Shown here: piece by piece, positions 8,222 to 17,435 of the stretch | Layout: each line of letters begins with the position of its first letter | Numbering within the stretch: the stretch's first letter is position 1 | Assembly: GCA_027592035.1 (NCBI GenBank) | Contig: JAQCIK010000007.1 | Location: 1-64,000 of the forward strand | Reading direction: 5' to 3' | Source: Casp-actino8 sp001510455 | GTDB lineage: Bacteria > Actinomycetota > Acidimicrobiia > Acidimicrobiales > Ilumatobacteraceae | DNA length: 64,000 nucleotides | The notes under the pieces: generated by a model | What the model was told of the DNA's origin: nothing | The model's database searches: none | Seen by the model: only the letters and a program-made list of their open reading frames with translations | Translations under genes and position numbers: made by a program

Positions 8222-9796
8222 TCAGCCTCCGAACGCCGACAGCGCCACTTCGACCGCCGGGTCGAAGATCTGGAACATGAGTTGTGGGTACACACCGAAC
8301 ACGACGATGGCGATGAGGAACGGCGTCCAGGCGATCCACTCGTAGGTGTTGACGTCGTGCAGGTCGTCGTCACCGTGTCCGTCACCGTGTCCGTCACCCG
8401 AGAACTCGGGCTTGGGTTCCCCGAACGACGTGCGCTGGAACAACCACAACAGGTACGCAGCGGCGAACACGGTTCCGATGGCGGCGATGATCATGTACGT
8501 GCGGAACGTCTCGACCGGCAGACCGTCGGCCGGTGAATAGGCAGCGAGAATGGCCGGGAACTCGCCCCAGAAACCAGCCAGGCCGGGCAGACCGAGCGAT
8601 GCCATGGCGCTGAATCCGAGGATCCAACCCAACTTCGGCATCTGCTTCAACATCCCGCCCAATCGGGAGATCTCGAGCGTGTGATACCGCTCCTTCACAC
8701 TGCCGGCCACGAAGAACAGCATTCCGGTGATGAGACCGTGAGCAACCATGCCGAAGAGCGCAGCGTTGAAGCCCATCGGTGTGAGCGTCGAGATTCCGAG
8801 CATCACGAAACCCATGTGAGCGACCGAGGAAAAAGCGATGAGACGCTTCATGTCGGTCTGAGCCAGGCAGCCGAAGGCCCCGTAGATGATTCCAATGACG
8901 GCCAGCAGACCGATCCACGGCGCCCACTCCTTGGCCGCTTCGGGAAGTGTCGGAATGGCGATACGAACGAACCCGTACGTGCCGAGCTTCAACAAGACGG
9001 CGGCCAGGATGACCGAACCCTGGGTGGGAGCCTGAGTGTGAGCATCGGGCAACCAGGTGTGGAACGGGAACATCGGCACCTTGACGGCGAAGCCGATGAA
9101 CATGCCGGCGAAGATCCAGATCTGGGCCGAGCGACCGAGTAGACCGCCGTACTCGGTGAGCATCGGGATCGAGAACGAGGCTTCGACACCCTCGGGTAGC
9201 GCACCGCGCACCTTGAAGAAGAGAGCGATGAAGGCGACGAGCATGAGCGCCGAACCGAACATCGTGTAGAGGAAGAACTTGAGTGACGCGTACTGCCGCT
9301 GCTCACCACCCCAGACACCGATCATGAAGTACATCGGCAACAGCACCACTTCGAAGAAGACGAAGAAGAGAATGAGATCCTGGGCGATGAAGGTCCCGGC
9401 CATACCCGTCTGCAGGATGAGCATCAGGCTGAGGAACGCCTTCGGATTTCCGGGCGACGGAATGTGGTCCCAGGAGTAGATCATCACCAGAACCGTCACG
9501 ACCATCGACAAGATGTAGAGCGGCAGGCTCATTCCGTCGAGGCCGATCGTGTAGTTGCTCGAGATGACCTTGATCCACTCGGTATCAGCGAAGAACTGCA
9601 GAGTGCCCGCCTGATCGAAGTCGAACTGGGTGAGTGTGTAGATGCCGACGCCCAACGTGGCCACTGCGGTCGCAAGAGCCACCAGCTTGTGCAGCTCCTC
9701 GTCGGCCTTGGGAATGAACAGCATCACCAGCACACCGACCATCGGCAGGAATGTGCCGACGGTCAATAGCCAGTTCTGGTCACGGAGTACTTCCAT
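8222..9796 (-). CDS. nuoM: NADH-quinone oxidoreductase subunit M, 11-subunit complex
   Basis: A 524-residue antiporter-like subunit with about 14 membrane helices. It shows the FFEVVLLPMYFMIG glutamate helix, the KVPMFPFHTWLPDAHTQAP block and the YSSVAHMGFV helix. A short His/Gly/Asp-rich insert (DGHGDGHGDDDLHD) precedes the last helices, around residue 470. It pumps protons in the distal membrane arm. The ATG at 9796 is 11 bases after the nuoL stop. Confidence 0.97.
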   Translation of the reverse strand: MEVLRDQNWLLTVGTFLPMVGVLVMLFIPKADEELHKLVALATAVATLGVGIYTLTQFDFDQAGTLQFFADTEWIKVISSNYTIGLDGMSLPLYILSMVVTVLVMIYSWDHIPSPGNPKAFLSLMLILQTGMAGTFIAQDLILFFVFFEVVLLPMYFMIGVWGGEQRQYASLKFFLYTMFGSALMLVAFIALFFKVRGALPEGVEASFSIPMLTEYGGLLGRSAQIWIFAGMFIGFAVKVPMFPFHTWLPDAHTQAPTQGSVILAAVLLKLGTYGFVRIAIPTLPEAAKEWAPWIGLLAVIGIIYGAFGCLAQTDMKRLIAFSSVAHMGFVMLGISTLTPMGFNAALFGMVAHGLITGMLFFVAGSVKERYHTLEISRLGGMLKQMPKLGWILGFSAMASLGLPGLAGFWGEFPAILAAYSPADGLPVETFRTYMIIAAIGTVFAAAYLLWLFQRTSFGEPKPEFSGDGHGDGHGDDDLHDVNTYEWIAWTPFLIAIVVFGVYPQLMFQIFDPAVEVALSAFGG

Positions 9797-9807
9797 GCCG
9801 TGTCTCC

Positions 9808-12210
9808 TCAGGTGTTGATGATGACGAGTACGAGAGCGCCGATGGCGGCCGCAGCGAACAGCAGCGCTCCGTACTGATTGACCTTGCCCGACTGGATGGG
9901 GCGCAGAGCCTCACCCGTCCCTCGGGCCGCGGCGCCCGAGGTGTTCACCGCGCCGTCGACGACGCGCTGATCGATGTTGCGGTACACCCAACCCGCCACC
10001 CGGCGAGAGATGCGACCCGAAGCGTTCACCACTCCGTCGATGACGTTCTGGTTGAACCAATTGGCGGCCCGAGCGATCGGGTACGCCACGGCCCGCACGA
10101 CGTACTTTTCGTAGAGCACGTCGAGGTAGTACTTGTTCCAGAGGAAGAGGTAGCCACCACGCAATACGCGACTACGTTCGGTGAGGCCGACGAGACGTCG
10201 GTTGCGACGCGTGTAGTACTGGATGCTGAAGAGCCAACTCGACACCAGACCGGCGGCCACGATCGCGAGCGACAAGAGACCCTTGCTCCACTTGAACTTG
10301 GCGTGGCTCACGGCCGGGAAGTAGCACACCTCGCCGGGCGCCGGACTCTCGTACGAACAGCCGGCCTTGGCCTCACCCTCTCCACCTTCGGCCGCCGTGG
10401 GCCAGCCGACGACCCTGATCGCTTCGCCCGGTCCGGATGCCATCGTCGACTCGGCAGCCACGAAAGCCGGACTCGGCTCGACATACTTCTTGAAACGCTC
10501 CCAACTCGAACCGAACGGAGTGGCGTTGGCGAAACCGGCGACGAGGGCCAATGACGCGAGGATCAACAAGGGAACGGTGATCAACTTCGGACTCTCGTGC
10601 GGACCGTGCGACGCATGATCGTCGTGACCGTGAGCATCGTGTCCGTGATCGTCGTGACCCTGAGCATCGTTCGAGTCGTGATCATCGGCGTGATCGGTCG
10701 CATGCTCGTCATGATGTTCGCCAGCGGCCGACCCGCGTGCTTCACCGAAGAACGTGAGGTAGGTGGCGCGAGCCATGTAGGCCGCGGTCAGGAACGCACC
10801 GCAGAGGCCGACGATCATGAAGGCCTGGTAACCGTTGTGGCCCACGTTGTCGATGATCTCGTCCTTCGAGAAGAAGCCGGCCAGCGGGAACACACCGGCC
10901 AACGCGAGAGTCGAGATGATCCACGTGGTGGCCGTGATCGGCATCTTCTTGGCCAGACCACCCATGTCCTTTTTCATGTCGAAGGAGTGGTGCGAACCCG
11001 AATGACTGACCGATCCGGCGGCCAAGAACAAACAGGCCTTGAAGAAGGCGTGGGTGAAGATGTGGAACACGGCCGCCAACCACGCTCCGGCTCCGAGTCC
11101 GAGCATCATGTAACCGAGCTGAGACACCGTGGAATAAGCCAACACCTTCTTGATGTCGTGCTGAACGAAGGCCAGCAGAGCTGCGATCACGATCGTGATG
11201 CCGCCGATCAGGGCGATGAAGTTGATGTTGGTGTCGGGGATCGACATGCCCTCCCAGAACACCGGGTACACCCGAGCCACGAGGAACACACCGGCCACGA
11301 CCATGGTGCTCGAGTGAAGGAGCGAACTCACGGGTGTGGGGCCGGCCATGGCATCGGGCAGCCAGGTGTGCAGCGGGAACTGACCCGACTTGCCGATACA
11401 GGCGATGAAGAGCGCGACGGCTCCCCACGTGAGAGCACTCTGGCTGGCATCACCCGACATCGCCCAGGCCGACAGGCCCGAGATGTTGAAGCCGCTCACG
11501 CCGAGGTTCTGCTGGGTCCAGGCGTTGGCCGAGAAGAAAAGGACGCCGGTTCCGACGAGAAGTCCGACGTCACCGACGCGAACCGTGAAGAACGCCTTCA
11601 ATGCGGCGCGCGCATTGGCTTGGTCTTCCCACCAGTGGCCGATGAGCATGAACGAACAGAGACCCATGATCTCCCAGCCCAGGATCAGCTGCACCATGTT
11701 GGGCGCCAGCACCATGCTCAACATGCCGGCGGAGAAGAGGGTCAGGGCGGCGAAGAAATGGGTGTAGCGCCGATCACCGCGCAGATACTCGAGCGAGTAG
11801 ATCTGCACGAGTGTGGAGATGAACGCCACCACCACGAGCAACGTGAGGGCGAGGCCGTCGATGTGCTGGCCGATTCCGAATTCGACACCGCCGCTCTGCC
11901 ACCACGTCCATTCCCGGATGACCGGCCCGACGAAAGGAGTCGATTCACCTCCGGCCTTCATGAGCGACGAGCCACTGTGTCCGGCCGCGTCGTCGACCCG
12001 CTGGATCCACTGATAGGCGGCACCGACGGCGAGAACGAGCGAACCGATCATCGACGCCACGCCGAGCTCGCTCCCCTTCATCGGCAACTTCTTACCGAAG
12101 AAGATGACGAGGGCGAAGGCGACCGCCGGGAGGATCGGGATGAGCCAGGCGTTCTCGAGGAACCAGCCAGCCGACTGGGAGACGGAATAGGAGGCTTCGG
12201 CAGCGAGCAT
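9808..12210 (-). CDS. nuoL: NADH-quinone oxidoreductase subunit L, 11-subunit complex, with His-rich insert
   Basis: An 800-residue antiporter-like subunit, much longer than the 637-residue NuoL of the second complex in this window. It has the GWEIMGLCSFMLIGHW helix, the HTWLPDAMAGPTPVS block and YSTVSQLGYM. The extra length is a His/Asp-rich stretch at about residues 490-537 (repeats of HDDHGHDAHG type) plus a longer C-terminal region that ends in one more membrane helix. The long lateral amphipathic helix typical of NuoL should lie in the C-terminal part. The insert could bind metal or simply be a flexible linker; the sequence does not decide. Confidence 0.96.
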   Translation of the reverse strand: MLAAEASYSVSQSAGWFLENAWLIPILPAVAFALVIFFGKKLPMKGSELGVASMIGSLVLAVGAAYQWIQRVDDAAGHSGSSLMKAGGESTPFVGPVIREWTWWQSGGVEFGIGQHIDGLALTLLVVVAFISTLVQIYSLEYLRGDRRYTHFFAALTLFSAGMLSMVLAPNMVQLILGWEIMGLCSFMLIGHWWEDQANARAALKAFFTVRVGDVGLLVGTGVLFFSANAWTQQNLGVSGFNISGLSAWAMSGDASQSALTWGAVALFIACIGKSGQFPLHTWLPDAMAGPTPVSSLLHSSTMVVAGVFLVARVYPVFWEGMSIPDTNINFIALIGGITIVIAALLAFVQHDIKKVLAYSTVSQLGYMMLGLGAGAWLAAVFHIFTHAFFKACLFLAAGSVSHSGSHHSFDMKKDMGGLAKKMPITATTWIISTLALAGVFPLAGFFSKDEIIDNVGHNGYQAFMIVGLCGAFLTAAYMARATYLTFFGEARGSAAGEHHDEHATDHADDHDSNDAQGHDDHGHDAHGHDDHASHGPHESPKLITVPLLILASLALVAGFANATPFGSSWERFKKYVEPSPAFVAAESTMASGPGEAIRVVGWPTAAEGGEGEAKAGCSYESPAPGEVCYFPAVSHAKFKWSKGLLSLAIVAAGLVSSWLFSIQYYTRRNRRLVGLTERSRVLRGGYLFLWNKYYLDVLYEKYVVRAVAYPIARAANWFNQNVIDGVVNASGRISRRVAGWVYRNIDQRVVDGAVNTSGAAARGTGEALRPIQSGKVNQYGALLFAAAAIGALVLVIINT

Positions 12211-12213
12211 CGA

Positions 12214-12513
12214 TCAGCCCTTCATCTCGGACAGTTCGTCGAGCGCGATCGAGCGCCGGTTGCGGAAGATCAGGAGCACCATCGCCAAGCCGACACCGAC
12301 TTCGGCCGCTGCGATGGCGATCACGTACAACGCGAACGTGTTGCCGTCGATCGACTGCAGCCGATACGCGAAGGCGATGAGGTTCAGGTTGACGGCGTTG
12401 AGGATGAGTTCGATCGACATGAGCACCATGACGGCGTTCTTTCGCGCCAGCACGCCGTACACGCCGATCGAGAAGAGGATCGCCGACAGGAGTAGGAACT
12501 GAACGGTCAACAC
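12214..12513 (-). CDS. nuoK: NADH-quinone oxidoreductase subunit K, 11-subunit complex
   Basis: A 99-residue subunit with three membrane helices, MrpC-like. The conserved membrane glutamates are visible in VLMSIELILNAVNL and in AAAEVGVGLA. It forms part of the proton path between the quinone module and the antiporter-like subunits. It lies three bases upstream of the nuoL start and five bases after nuoJ. Confidence 0.96.
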   Translation of the reverse strand: MLTVQFLLLSAILFSIGVYGVLARKNAVMVLMSIELILNAVNLNLIAFAYRLQSIDGNTFALYVIAIAAAEVGVGLAMVLLIFRNRRSIALDELSEMKG

Positions 12514-12518
12514 GGGTC

Positions 12519-13037
12519 TCAGTCCTTCCTGGCCAGGACGATGGCGCCGATGATGGCGACGAGGAGTACGAACGAGATGGCCCAGAACGGCACGAGATAC
12601 GGCCCGAAGATGTCATCACTCAGGACTCGTACCGGAACCGGTGAGGCTTCGTCGGGAGCCGGCAACTTCTCGTCACCAAAGCCGTCGATGAGCACCCACG
12701 AGGTCACGCCGAGCAGGACGAGCGACACCGGGACGGCGATTCCCCAGTTCTTGTTGTCGAGATCGGCCTCGGCGCCGATCTTGGCCCGAGTGAGCATCGT
12801 TCCGAAGAGGAACAACACCATCACCGCGCCCACGTAGACCAGAACCTGGGTCACAGCCACGAACTCGGCCGAGAGCAACAGGTACTGCGCCGCCGCGCCC
12901 GACAGAACGATCACGAGCCAGAGTGCGGCGTGCACGACGTTCTTGACCGTCACGACGCGGAGAGCTCCGACGATCATGAGGAGCGCGATGACACCGAAAC
13001 CGATGTTCTGAGCGACGAGCAGATCGGCGGCAATCAT
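12519..13037 (-). CDS. nuoJ: NADH-quinone oxidoreductase subunit J, 11-subunit complex
   Basis: A 172-residue subunit with five membrane helices. The VQVLVYVGAVMVLFLFGTML-type third helix, with the conserved Tyr and Gly, is present as TQVLVYVGAVMVLFLFG. The start is the ATG at 13037, which overlaps the nuoI stop in a TGATG junction; the longer open frame has no family similarity upstream. It contributes to the coupling axis of complex I. Confidence 0.94.
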   Translation of the reverse strand: MIAADLLVAQNIGFGVIALLMIVGALRVVTVKNVVHAALWLVIVLSGAAAQYLLLSAEFVAVTQVLVYVGAVMVLFLFGTMLTRAKIGAEADLDNKNWGIAVPVSLVLLGVTSWVLIDGFGDEKLPAPDEASPVPVRVLSDDIFGPYLVPFWAISFVLLVAIIGAIVLARKD

Positions 13038-13528
13038 CACTTCTTGCCCTTCTTGTCGGCGCCGGCCTCCAACGCCGGAGCCTCGGGCACGGTCTCCATC
13101 CACTCACCCAACTTGTCCTTGTCGTGCAAGAGGTCGGCGATGTGCGGTTCGCTGTACTCGTACTCAGGGCTCCAGAACAGAGCGTCGAACGGACACACCT
13201 CGACACAAATGCCGCAGTACATGCAGAGCGCGTAATCGATGTCGAATCGGTCGAGCTTGTTCACCTGGCGCGGCTTTCCTCCGGCGCGACGGGGCGGGGC
13301 CAATTCCTTGTGGCCTTCGATGTAGATGCACCAGTCGGGGCACGACCGGGCGCACAGCATGCACGAGGTGCAGTTGTCTTCTCGCAACGCGATCACGCCG
13401 CGAGCGCGAAGCGGCGGAGCCTCTTTCTCGTGCGGGTACTGCACGGTGTTGGCACCCTGCGTCGTCGTCCGGACGAGCGTGTTCAGAGTGACACCGAGAC
13501 CCTTGATGAGACCCGGGACCTTGGGCAT
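13037..13528 (-). CDS. nuoI: NADH-quinone oxidoreductase subunit I (2x[4Fe-4S]), 11-subunit complex
   Basis: A 163-residue ferredoxin-like subunit. Cysteines at 53, 56, 59, 63 and 102, 105, 108, 112 form two CxxCxxCxxxCP motifs for clusters N6a and N6b. It relays electrons to NuoB. In complexes without NuoEFG, as in cyanobacterial NDH-1 or archaeal Fpo, this region is close to where an external donor binds. The C-terminal tail is rich in Ala, Glu and Lys. Both ends overlap neighbours in TGATG junctions. Confidence 0.97.
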   Translation of the reverse strand: MPKVPGLIKGLGVTLNTLVRTTTQGANTVQYPHEKEAPPLRARGVIALREDNCTSCMLCARSCPDWCIYIEGHKELAPPRRAGGKPRQVNKLDRFDIDYALCMYCGICVEVCPFDALFWSPEYEYSEPHIADLLHDKDKLGEWMETVPEAPALEAGADKKGKK

Positions 13529-14589
13529 CAGAACACCACCTTCAGGATCGCGGTGAACATGAGGTTGACGAGAGCCACCGGGATGAGCACCTTCCAGGCG
13601 AACTTCTGGAGTTGATCCTCACGGAAGCGTGGGTAACTGAATCGAACCCACATGATGATGAAGGCCAGCAACATCATCTTGGTGACCATGATCAGCGGAC
13701 CGACCACGTTCATCCAGTTGCTCACTTCGTCGATGCTCTCCCATCCGAACCAGGCGAACGGGACGCCCCAGCCACCGAGGAAGAGAACCGAAGCGATGAG
13801 TGAGAACACGCCCGCCGTGGCGAACTCGGCGATGAAGAACGTGAGGAACCGGAAACCCGAGTACTCGGTCATGTAACCCGACACCAGCTCGGATTCGGCG
13901 ATCGGCATGTCGAAGGGGGCCTGCGTGAGTTCGGCCTGAATGGCGATCATGAACACCACGAAACCCACGAACTGAGTGAGCAAGAACGGATTGCCGAGGC
14001 CGTCCCAACCGAAGATCGATCCGGCGTTCTGTGCGAACACGATCTGCTGCAGATTCATGCTGTCGGCCTGGATGATGACACCGACGACGGCCAGAACCAT
14101 CGGAAGTTCGTAGGCGATGAGCTGACCTGCTGCTCGCAGTCCGCCGAGGAGTGAGTACTTGTTGGCGCTGGCCCAACCAGCCATCAGGATTCCGAGAACA
14201 CTCACCGATCCGACGGCGAGCATGTAGAACACTCCCGATTCGAAATCGGTGAACCAGGCGTCGGGTCCGAAGGGAACGACGGCGACGAGGAGGAACGTCG
14301 AGACCAGCACCACGAGTGGGGCGGCCTTGAAGATGAATCGATCGGCGCGCTCAGGAGTGATGTCTTCCTTCTGCAACCACTTGCCGACTTCGGCCACCAA
14401 CTGGAGCGAACCGAACGGACCGGCTTCCATCGGACCGAGGCGACTCTGCATGAACGACATCATCTTGAAGAGGAAGACGTAGACGATCGTGCCGGCCGGT
14501 AACAGAACGGCCACGATTCCACCGAGCACGCGCAGGAGCGACTGGGCCCAGTAAGGAAGATCGACGGCGAGCAGTGCGGAGGCGTTCAT
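13528..14589 (-). CDS. nuoH: NADH-quinone oxidoreductase subunit H, 11-subunit complex
   Basis: A 353-residue subunit with eight or nine membrane helices that forms the quinone chamber with NuoB and NuoD. Visible motifs are QSRLGPMEAGPFG, EDITPERADRFIF, ELTQAPFDMPIAESELVSGY and the C-terminal FREDQL loop. The start is the ATG at 14589 (TGATG overlap with the nuoD stop); the longer open frame upstream is an overlap with nuoD. Confidence 0.96.
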   Translation of the reverse strand: MNASALLAVDLPYWAQSLLRVLGGIVAVLLPAGTIVYVFLFKMMSFMQSRLGPMEAGPFGSLQLVAEVGKWLQKEDITPERADRFIFKAAPLVVLVSTFLLVAVVPFGPDAWFTDFESGVFYMLAVGSVSVLGILMAGWASANKYSLLGGLRAAGQLIAYELPMVLAVVGVIIQADSMNLQQIVFAQNAGSIFGWDGLGNPFLLTQFVGFVVFMIAIQAELTQAPFDMPIAESELVSGYMTEYSGFRFLTFFIAEFATAGVFSLIASVLFLGGWGVPFAWFGWESIDEVSNWMNVVGPLIMVTKMMLLAFIIMWVRFSYPRFREDQLQKFAWKVLIPVALVNLMFTAILKVVF

Positions 14590-15770
14590 CAGCGGTCGAT
14601 GTCTCCGAGGATGAAGTAGAGCGAGGCGAGGATCGTGATGATGTCGGGGACGTACACACCCTTCAGCACCCACGGCACCACCGAGATGTTGTTGAAGCTC
14701 GCCGAGCGGATCTTGGTGCGGAACGGTCCGAGGTCGCCCTTGCTCACGACGTAATAACCCATCTCACCGAGCGGGTTCTCGGTCGAGACGTAGGCCTCAC
14801 CCTCGGGCACCTTGATGATGCGCGGCACCTTGGCCATGACCGGTCCCGACGGGATGGAGTCGAGAAGCTGATCGACGATCATCGTCGCCTCACGAGTCTC
14901 CTGAAGGCGTACCCAGCAACGAGCGAACGAGTCACCGTCGGGATGTGTCCAGACCTTCCAATCGACCTTGTCCCAGGCCATGGGCAGTGACTGGTCGCGA
15001 CGAAGGTCCCAGTCGACACCACTCGCGCGCAGATTCGCTCCCGACAAGCCGTACTGCAGCGCGACGTCTTTCGGGATGACACCGATACCGCGCATACGCG
15101 ACTGGAAGATCTCGTTACCGAAGAGCAAGTTCTCGATCTCGTCGCAGAAATTCCGGAGCTTCTTCATCACGGCCCGTGTCTCGTCGATGAATCCGGCCGG
15201 CAAGTCGTCCTTCAGCCCACCGATGCGGTCGAAGTTCGGGTGGAAGCGTCCGCCGGTCGCTCCCTCGATCAGGTTGAGGACGTACTCACGATCGCGGAAA
15301 GCCATGAACACCGGCGTGATGGCGCCCATCTGCACACCGAGGTCACCGAGGAAGAGCGAGACGTTCGCGATTCGTGACAACTCGAAGAGGATCGTGCGGA
15401 TCCACTGGGCGCGGGGCGGAGCCTCGATACCCATCAACTTCTCGGCGGCGAGGATGAACGGGACCTCGTTGGCGAAAGAACCCAACCAGTCGATTCGATT
15501 GACGAGAGTGGTCACCTGCGGATAGGTGCGCACCTCGGTCAGCTTCTCGTAACCGCGATGCATGTAACCGCACGAAGGTTCGGCCCACACCACCTGCTCA
15601 CCGTCGAGGCGGGCGATGATGCGCAGCGTTCCGTGGGTGGCCGGATGCTGCGGTCCGATGTTGAGAGTCATGCCCTCGGTCTCGAGTTCGACGTTGAGGC
15701 GAGCATCGGAGGCCTGGGCCGCGATGTACGCCATCTGACGACGGTCGATCAGCGATTCGGTCGAGGTCAT
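14589..15770 (-). CDS. nuoD: NADH-quinone oxidoreductase subunit D, 11-subunit complex
   Basis: A 393-residue, 49-kDa-type subunit related to NiFe-hydrogenase large subunits. It shows GPQHPATHGTLR with the quinone-site histidines, the GYMHRGYEKL loop and the C-terminal ILGDIDR. It lacks hydrogenase cysteines, as expected. NuoD is the homologue of the known NDUFAF7 target. An ATGA overlap joins it to nuoC. Confidence 0.97.
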   Translation of the reverse strand: MTSTESLIDRRQMAYIAAQASDARLNVELETEGMTLNIGPQHPATHGTLRIIARLDGEQVVWAEPSCGYMHRGYEKLTEVRTYPQVTTLVNRIDWLGSFANEVPFILAAEKLMGIEAPPRAQWIRTILFELSRIANVSLFLGDLGVQMGAITPVFMAFRDREYVLNLIEGATGGRFHPNFDRIGGLKDDLPAGFIDETRAVMKKLRNFCDEIENLLFGNEIFQSRMRGIGVIPKDVALQYGLSGANLRASGVDWDLRRDQSLPMAWDKVDWKVWTHPDGDSFARCWVRLQETREATMIVDQLLDSIPSGPVMAKVPRIIKVPEGEAYVSTENPLGEMGYYVVSKGDLGPFRTKIRSASFNNISVVPWVLKGVYVPDIITILASLYFILGDIDR

Positions 15771-16417
15771 TCTCCGTCACCTTCTTCGTCGTCGCCGCCC
15801 GGAAGCGGTTCCACGTCGACGATTCCGGGCCAGGGCTTCACCATGCGCGCGAGGAGCGGGAAGTCCTTGCGCAGGGGATGCCCTTCGAAATCGGTCGGCA
15901 GATACATGTTGCGCAGATCGGGATGTCCGTCGAAACCGATACCGAACATCTCGTGCGTCTCCCGCTCGTGCCAGTTGGCGCCGGCGTACACCGAGATCCA
16001 CGACTTGACGACCGGATGCGCGTCGTCGAGATCGCACTTGATGTTGACGCCGACGTGCAGGTTCGGATGCGTGACGCGAGCGAGCATCTGGAAGCGGGTC
16101 TCTCCCCCGGCGTAACCCTGGCGGACCGTGTCGTCACGTTCGGGCGGCGGTTCGGTGGGGTCGTCTTCGCCCTTGCCGTACGGCGAAGGCATCCAGTCGA
16201 CGGCCGACAGGAAGCAGAAGTATTCGAAGCCCATGTCGTGGCGAAGGACGCGGGCCGTGGCAAGCCACGAGTCGGGACGAACCCGAACCCAGATGTCATC
16301 GCCGGGCTTCACCAGACTGTCGACGAGTGCATCACCGAGACGAGCACGTAGGTCGTCGACGACGCGCTCGCGCAGGGTGTCACCCGGAATCTCGGCGACC
16401 GGAGCGTCAGACGACAC
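15767..16417 (-). CDS. nuoC: NADH-quinone oxidoreductase subunit C, 11-subunit complex
   Basis: A 216-residue, 30-kDa-type subunit of the peripheral arm. The signature WHERETHEMFGIGFDGHPDLRN-type block is present around residue 150 (WHERETHEMFGI, FDGHPDLR), followed by FEGHPLRKDFPL. The GTG at 16417 is chosen because an AAGG ribosome binding site lies nine bases upstream; a GTG at 16426 sits directly on that site and is less likely. The start overlaps the end of nuoB by 11 bases. It is longer than NuoC of the second complex (165 residues). Confidence 0.93.
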   Translation of the reverse strand: MSSDAPVAEIPGDTLRERVVDDLRARLGDALVDSLVKPGDDIWVRVRPDSWLATARVLRHDMGFEYFCFLSAVDWMPSPYGKGEDDPTEPPPERDDTVRQGYAGGETRFQMLARVTHPNLHVGVNIKCDLDDAHPVVKSWISVYAGANWHERETHEMFGIGFDGHPDLRNMYLPTDFEGHPLRKDFPLLARMVKPWPGIVDVEPLPGGDDEEGDGE

Positions 16418-16976
16418 TGGGTTCACCCTTCTTCTGTCGCTCGTTCTTCGCCGACTCGCCCCGACGTTCGCCGACGATGATCGGCTTCGAGCCTTCTCCG
16501 CGCCAGCGGGCTCCCATGTCTTCGTTACGAATGCGCTGCTGCAGAAGTACGACACCCTCGAGAAGAGCTTCCGGCCGCGGCGGACATCCGGGTACGTACA
16601 CGTCGACCGGCACGATCTGATCGACGCCCTTGGTCACCGAGTAACTGTCCCAGTACGGACCACCGCAATTCGCGCAGGAGCCCATGGAGATCACGTACTT
16701 CGGATCGGGCATCTGCTCGTAGAGCCGTTTGATCGCCGGTGCCATCTTGTCGGTCACGGTCCCCGAGATGACGACGAGGTCGGCCTGGCGCGGACTGGCG
16801 GGCAACGGAATCACGCCGAGACGCATCACGTCGTAACGAGGCGAACCGAACGCTGCGCCCATTTCGATGGCACAGCACGCGAGACCCCACTGATACACCC
16901 ACATCGAGTAGGAGCGTCCGAGGTTGAGCAGTGAATTCAGCGGCTTGGGGAGCCGCCCGCGGTCGACGAGACCCAT
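16407..16976 (-). CDS. nuoB: NADH-quinone oxidoreductase subunit B, 11-subunit complex
   Basis: A 189-residue subunit that binds cluster N2, the direct donor to quinone. The four ligands are visible: tandem Cys34-Cys35 in GLACCAIEM, Cys101 in MGSCANCGG, and Cys131 in VPGCPPRPE. The C-terminal tail is charged. It lies 15 bases downstream of nuoA. Confidence 0.97.
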   Translation of the reverse strand: MGLVDRGRLPKPLNSLLNLGRSYSMWVYQWGLACCAIEMGAAFGSPRYDVMRLGVIPLPASPRQADLVVISGTVTDKMAPAIKRLYEQMPDPKYVISMGSCANCGGPYWDSYSVTKGVDQIVPVDVYVPGCPPRPEALLEGVVLLQQRIRNEDMGARWRGEGSKPIIVGERRGESAKNERQKKGEPSVV

Positions 16977-16991
16977 GTGACTCCTTTGTGA

Positions 16992-17357
16992 TTACACCCA
17001 GCGAAGGACGCCCTTGCGCCAGGCGTGAACGAGACCGAGCAACAGAACGCCTACGACGATGCCCATCGCCACCAGGCCGAAGGCACCGTACCGTTCGAGC
17101 TGAGTGGCCCAGGGAAAGATGAAAACCGCCTCCACATCGAACACGACGAAGAGCAACGCGAACACGTAGTACCGGATCTGGCTCTGCGTCCATCCGTCAC
17201 CGACCGGATCGACACCGCTCTCGTAGGTGAGCAGCTTTTCCGGAGTGGGACGGACGGGTCGGATCAGGGCCGAAATGCCCAAGAGCAACGAGGCCAAGAG
17301 CAGGGCCGCCAGCCCGAACCAAAAGACGGTGAGGTACGACCTCAGAAAGTCCGACAT
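16992..17357 (-). CDS. nuoA: NADH-quinone oxidoreductase subunit A, 11-subunit complex
   Basis: A 121-residue subunit with three membrane helices and the conserved loop TYESGVDPVGDGW, then VVFDVEAVFIFPWA. It is the first gene of the operon nuoABCDHIJKLMN plus a MidA-type gene. The 78 bases upstream contain a small inverted repeat CTATTAGATAG (17419-17429) that could be part of a promoter or operator; no clear Rex site was seen. Confidence 0.96.
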   Translation of the reverse strand: MSDFLRSYLTVFWFGLAALLLASLLLGISALIRPVRPTPEKLLTYESGVDPVGDGWTQSQIRYYVFALLFVVFDVEAVFIFPWATQLERYGAFGLVAMGIVVGVLLLGLVHAWRKGVLRWV

Positions 17358-17435
17358 TGTAGTGAGACGCTACTACTTGAGCCGAACCGCCACCCAACTC
17401 CTGCCCAGCGTGTGACCTCTATTAGATAGTCGTTG

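Noticed and set aside
10597..12495. A 632-codon open frame on the plus strand opposite nuoL and nuoK, and similar long plus-strand frames at 7259-8536 and 25344-26855
   Set aside because: They are antisense to clear nuo genes, the products are full of His, Glu and Arg with no domain, and they follow the codon-position GC bias of the opposite strand.
17358..17435. Rex operator in front of the 11-gene nuo operon
   Set aside because: No TTGTGAA...TTCACAA type sequence is present in the 78-base gap.
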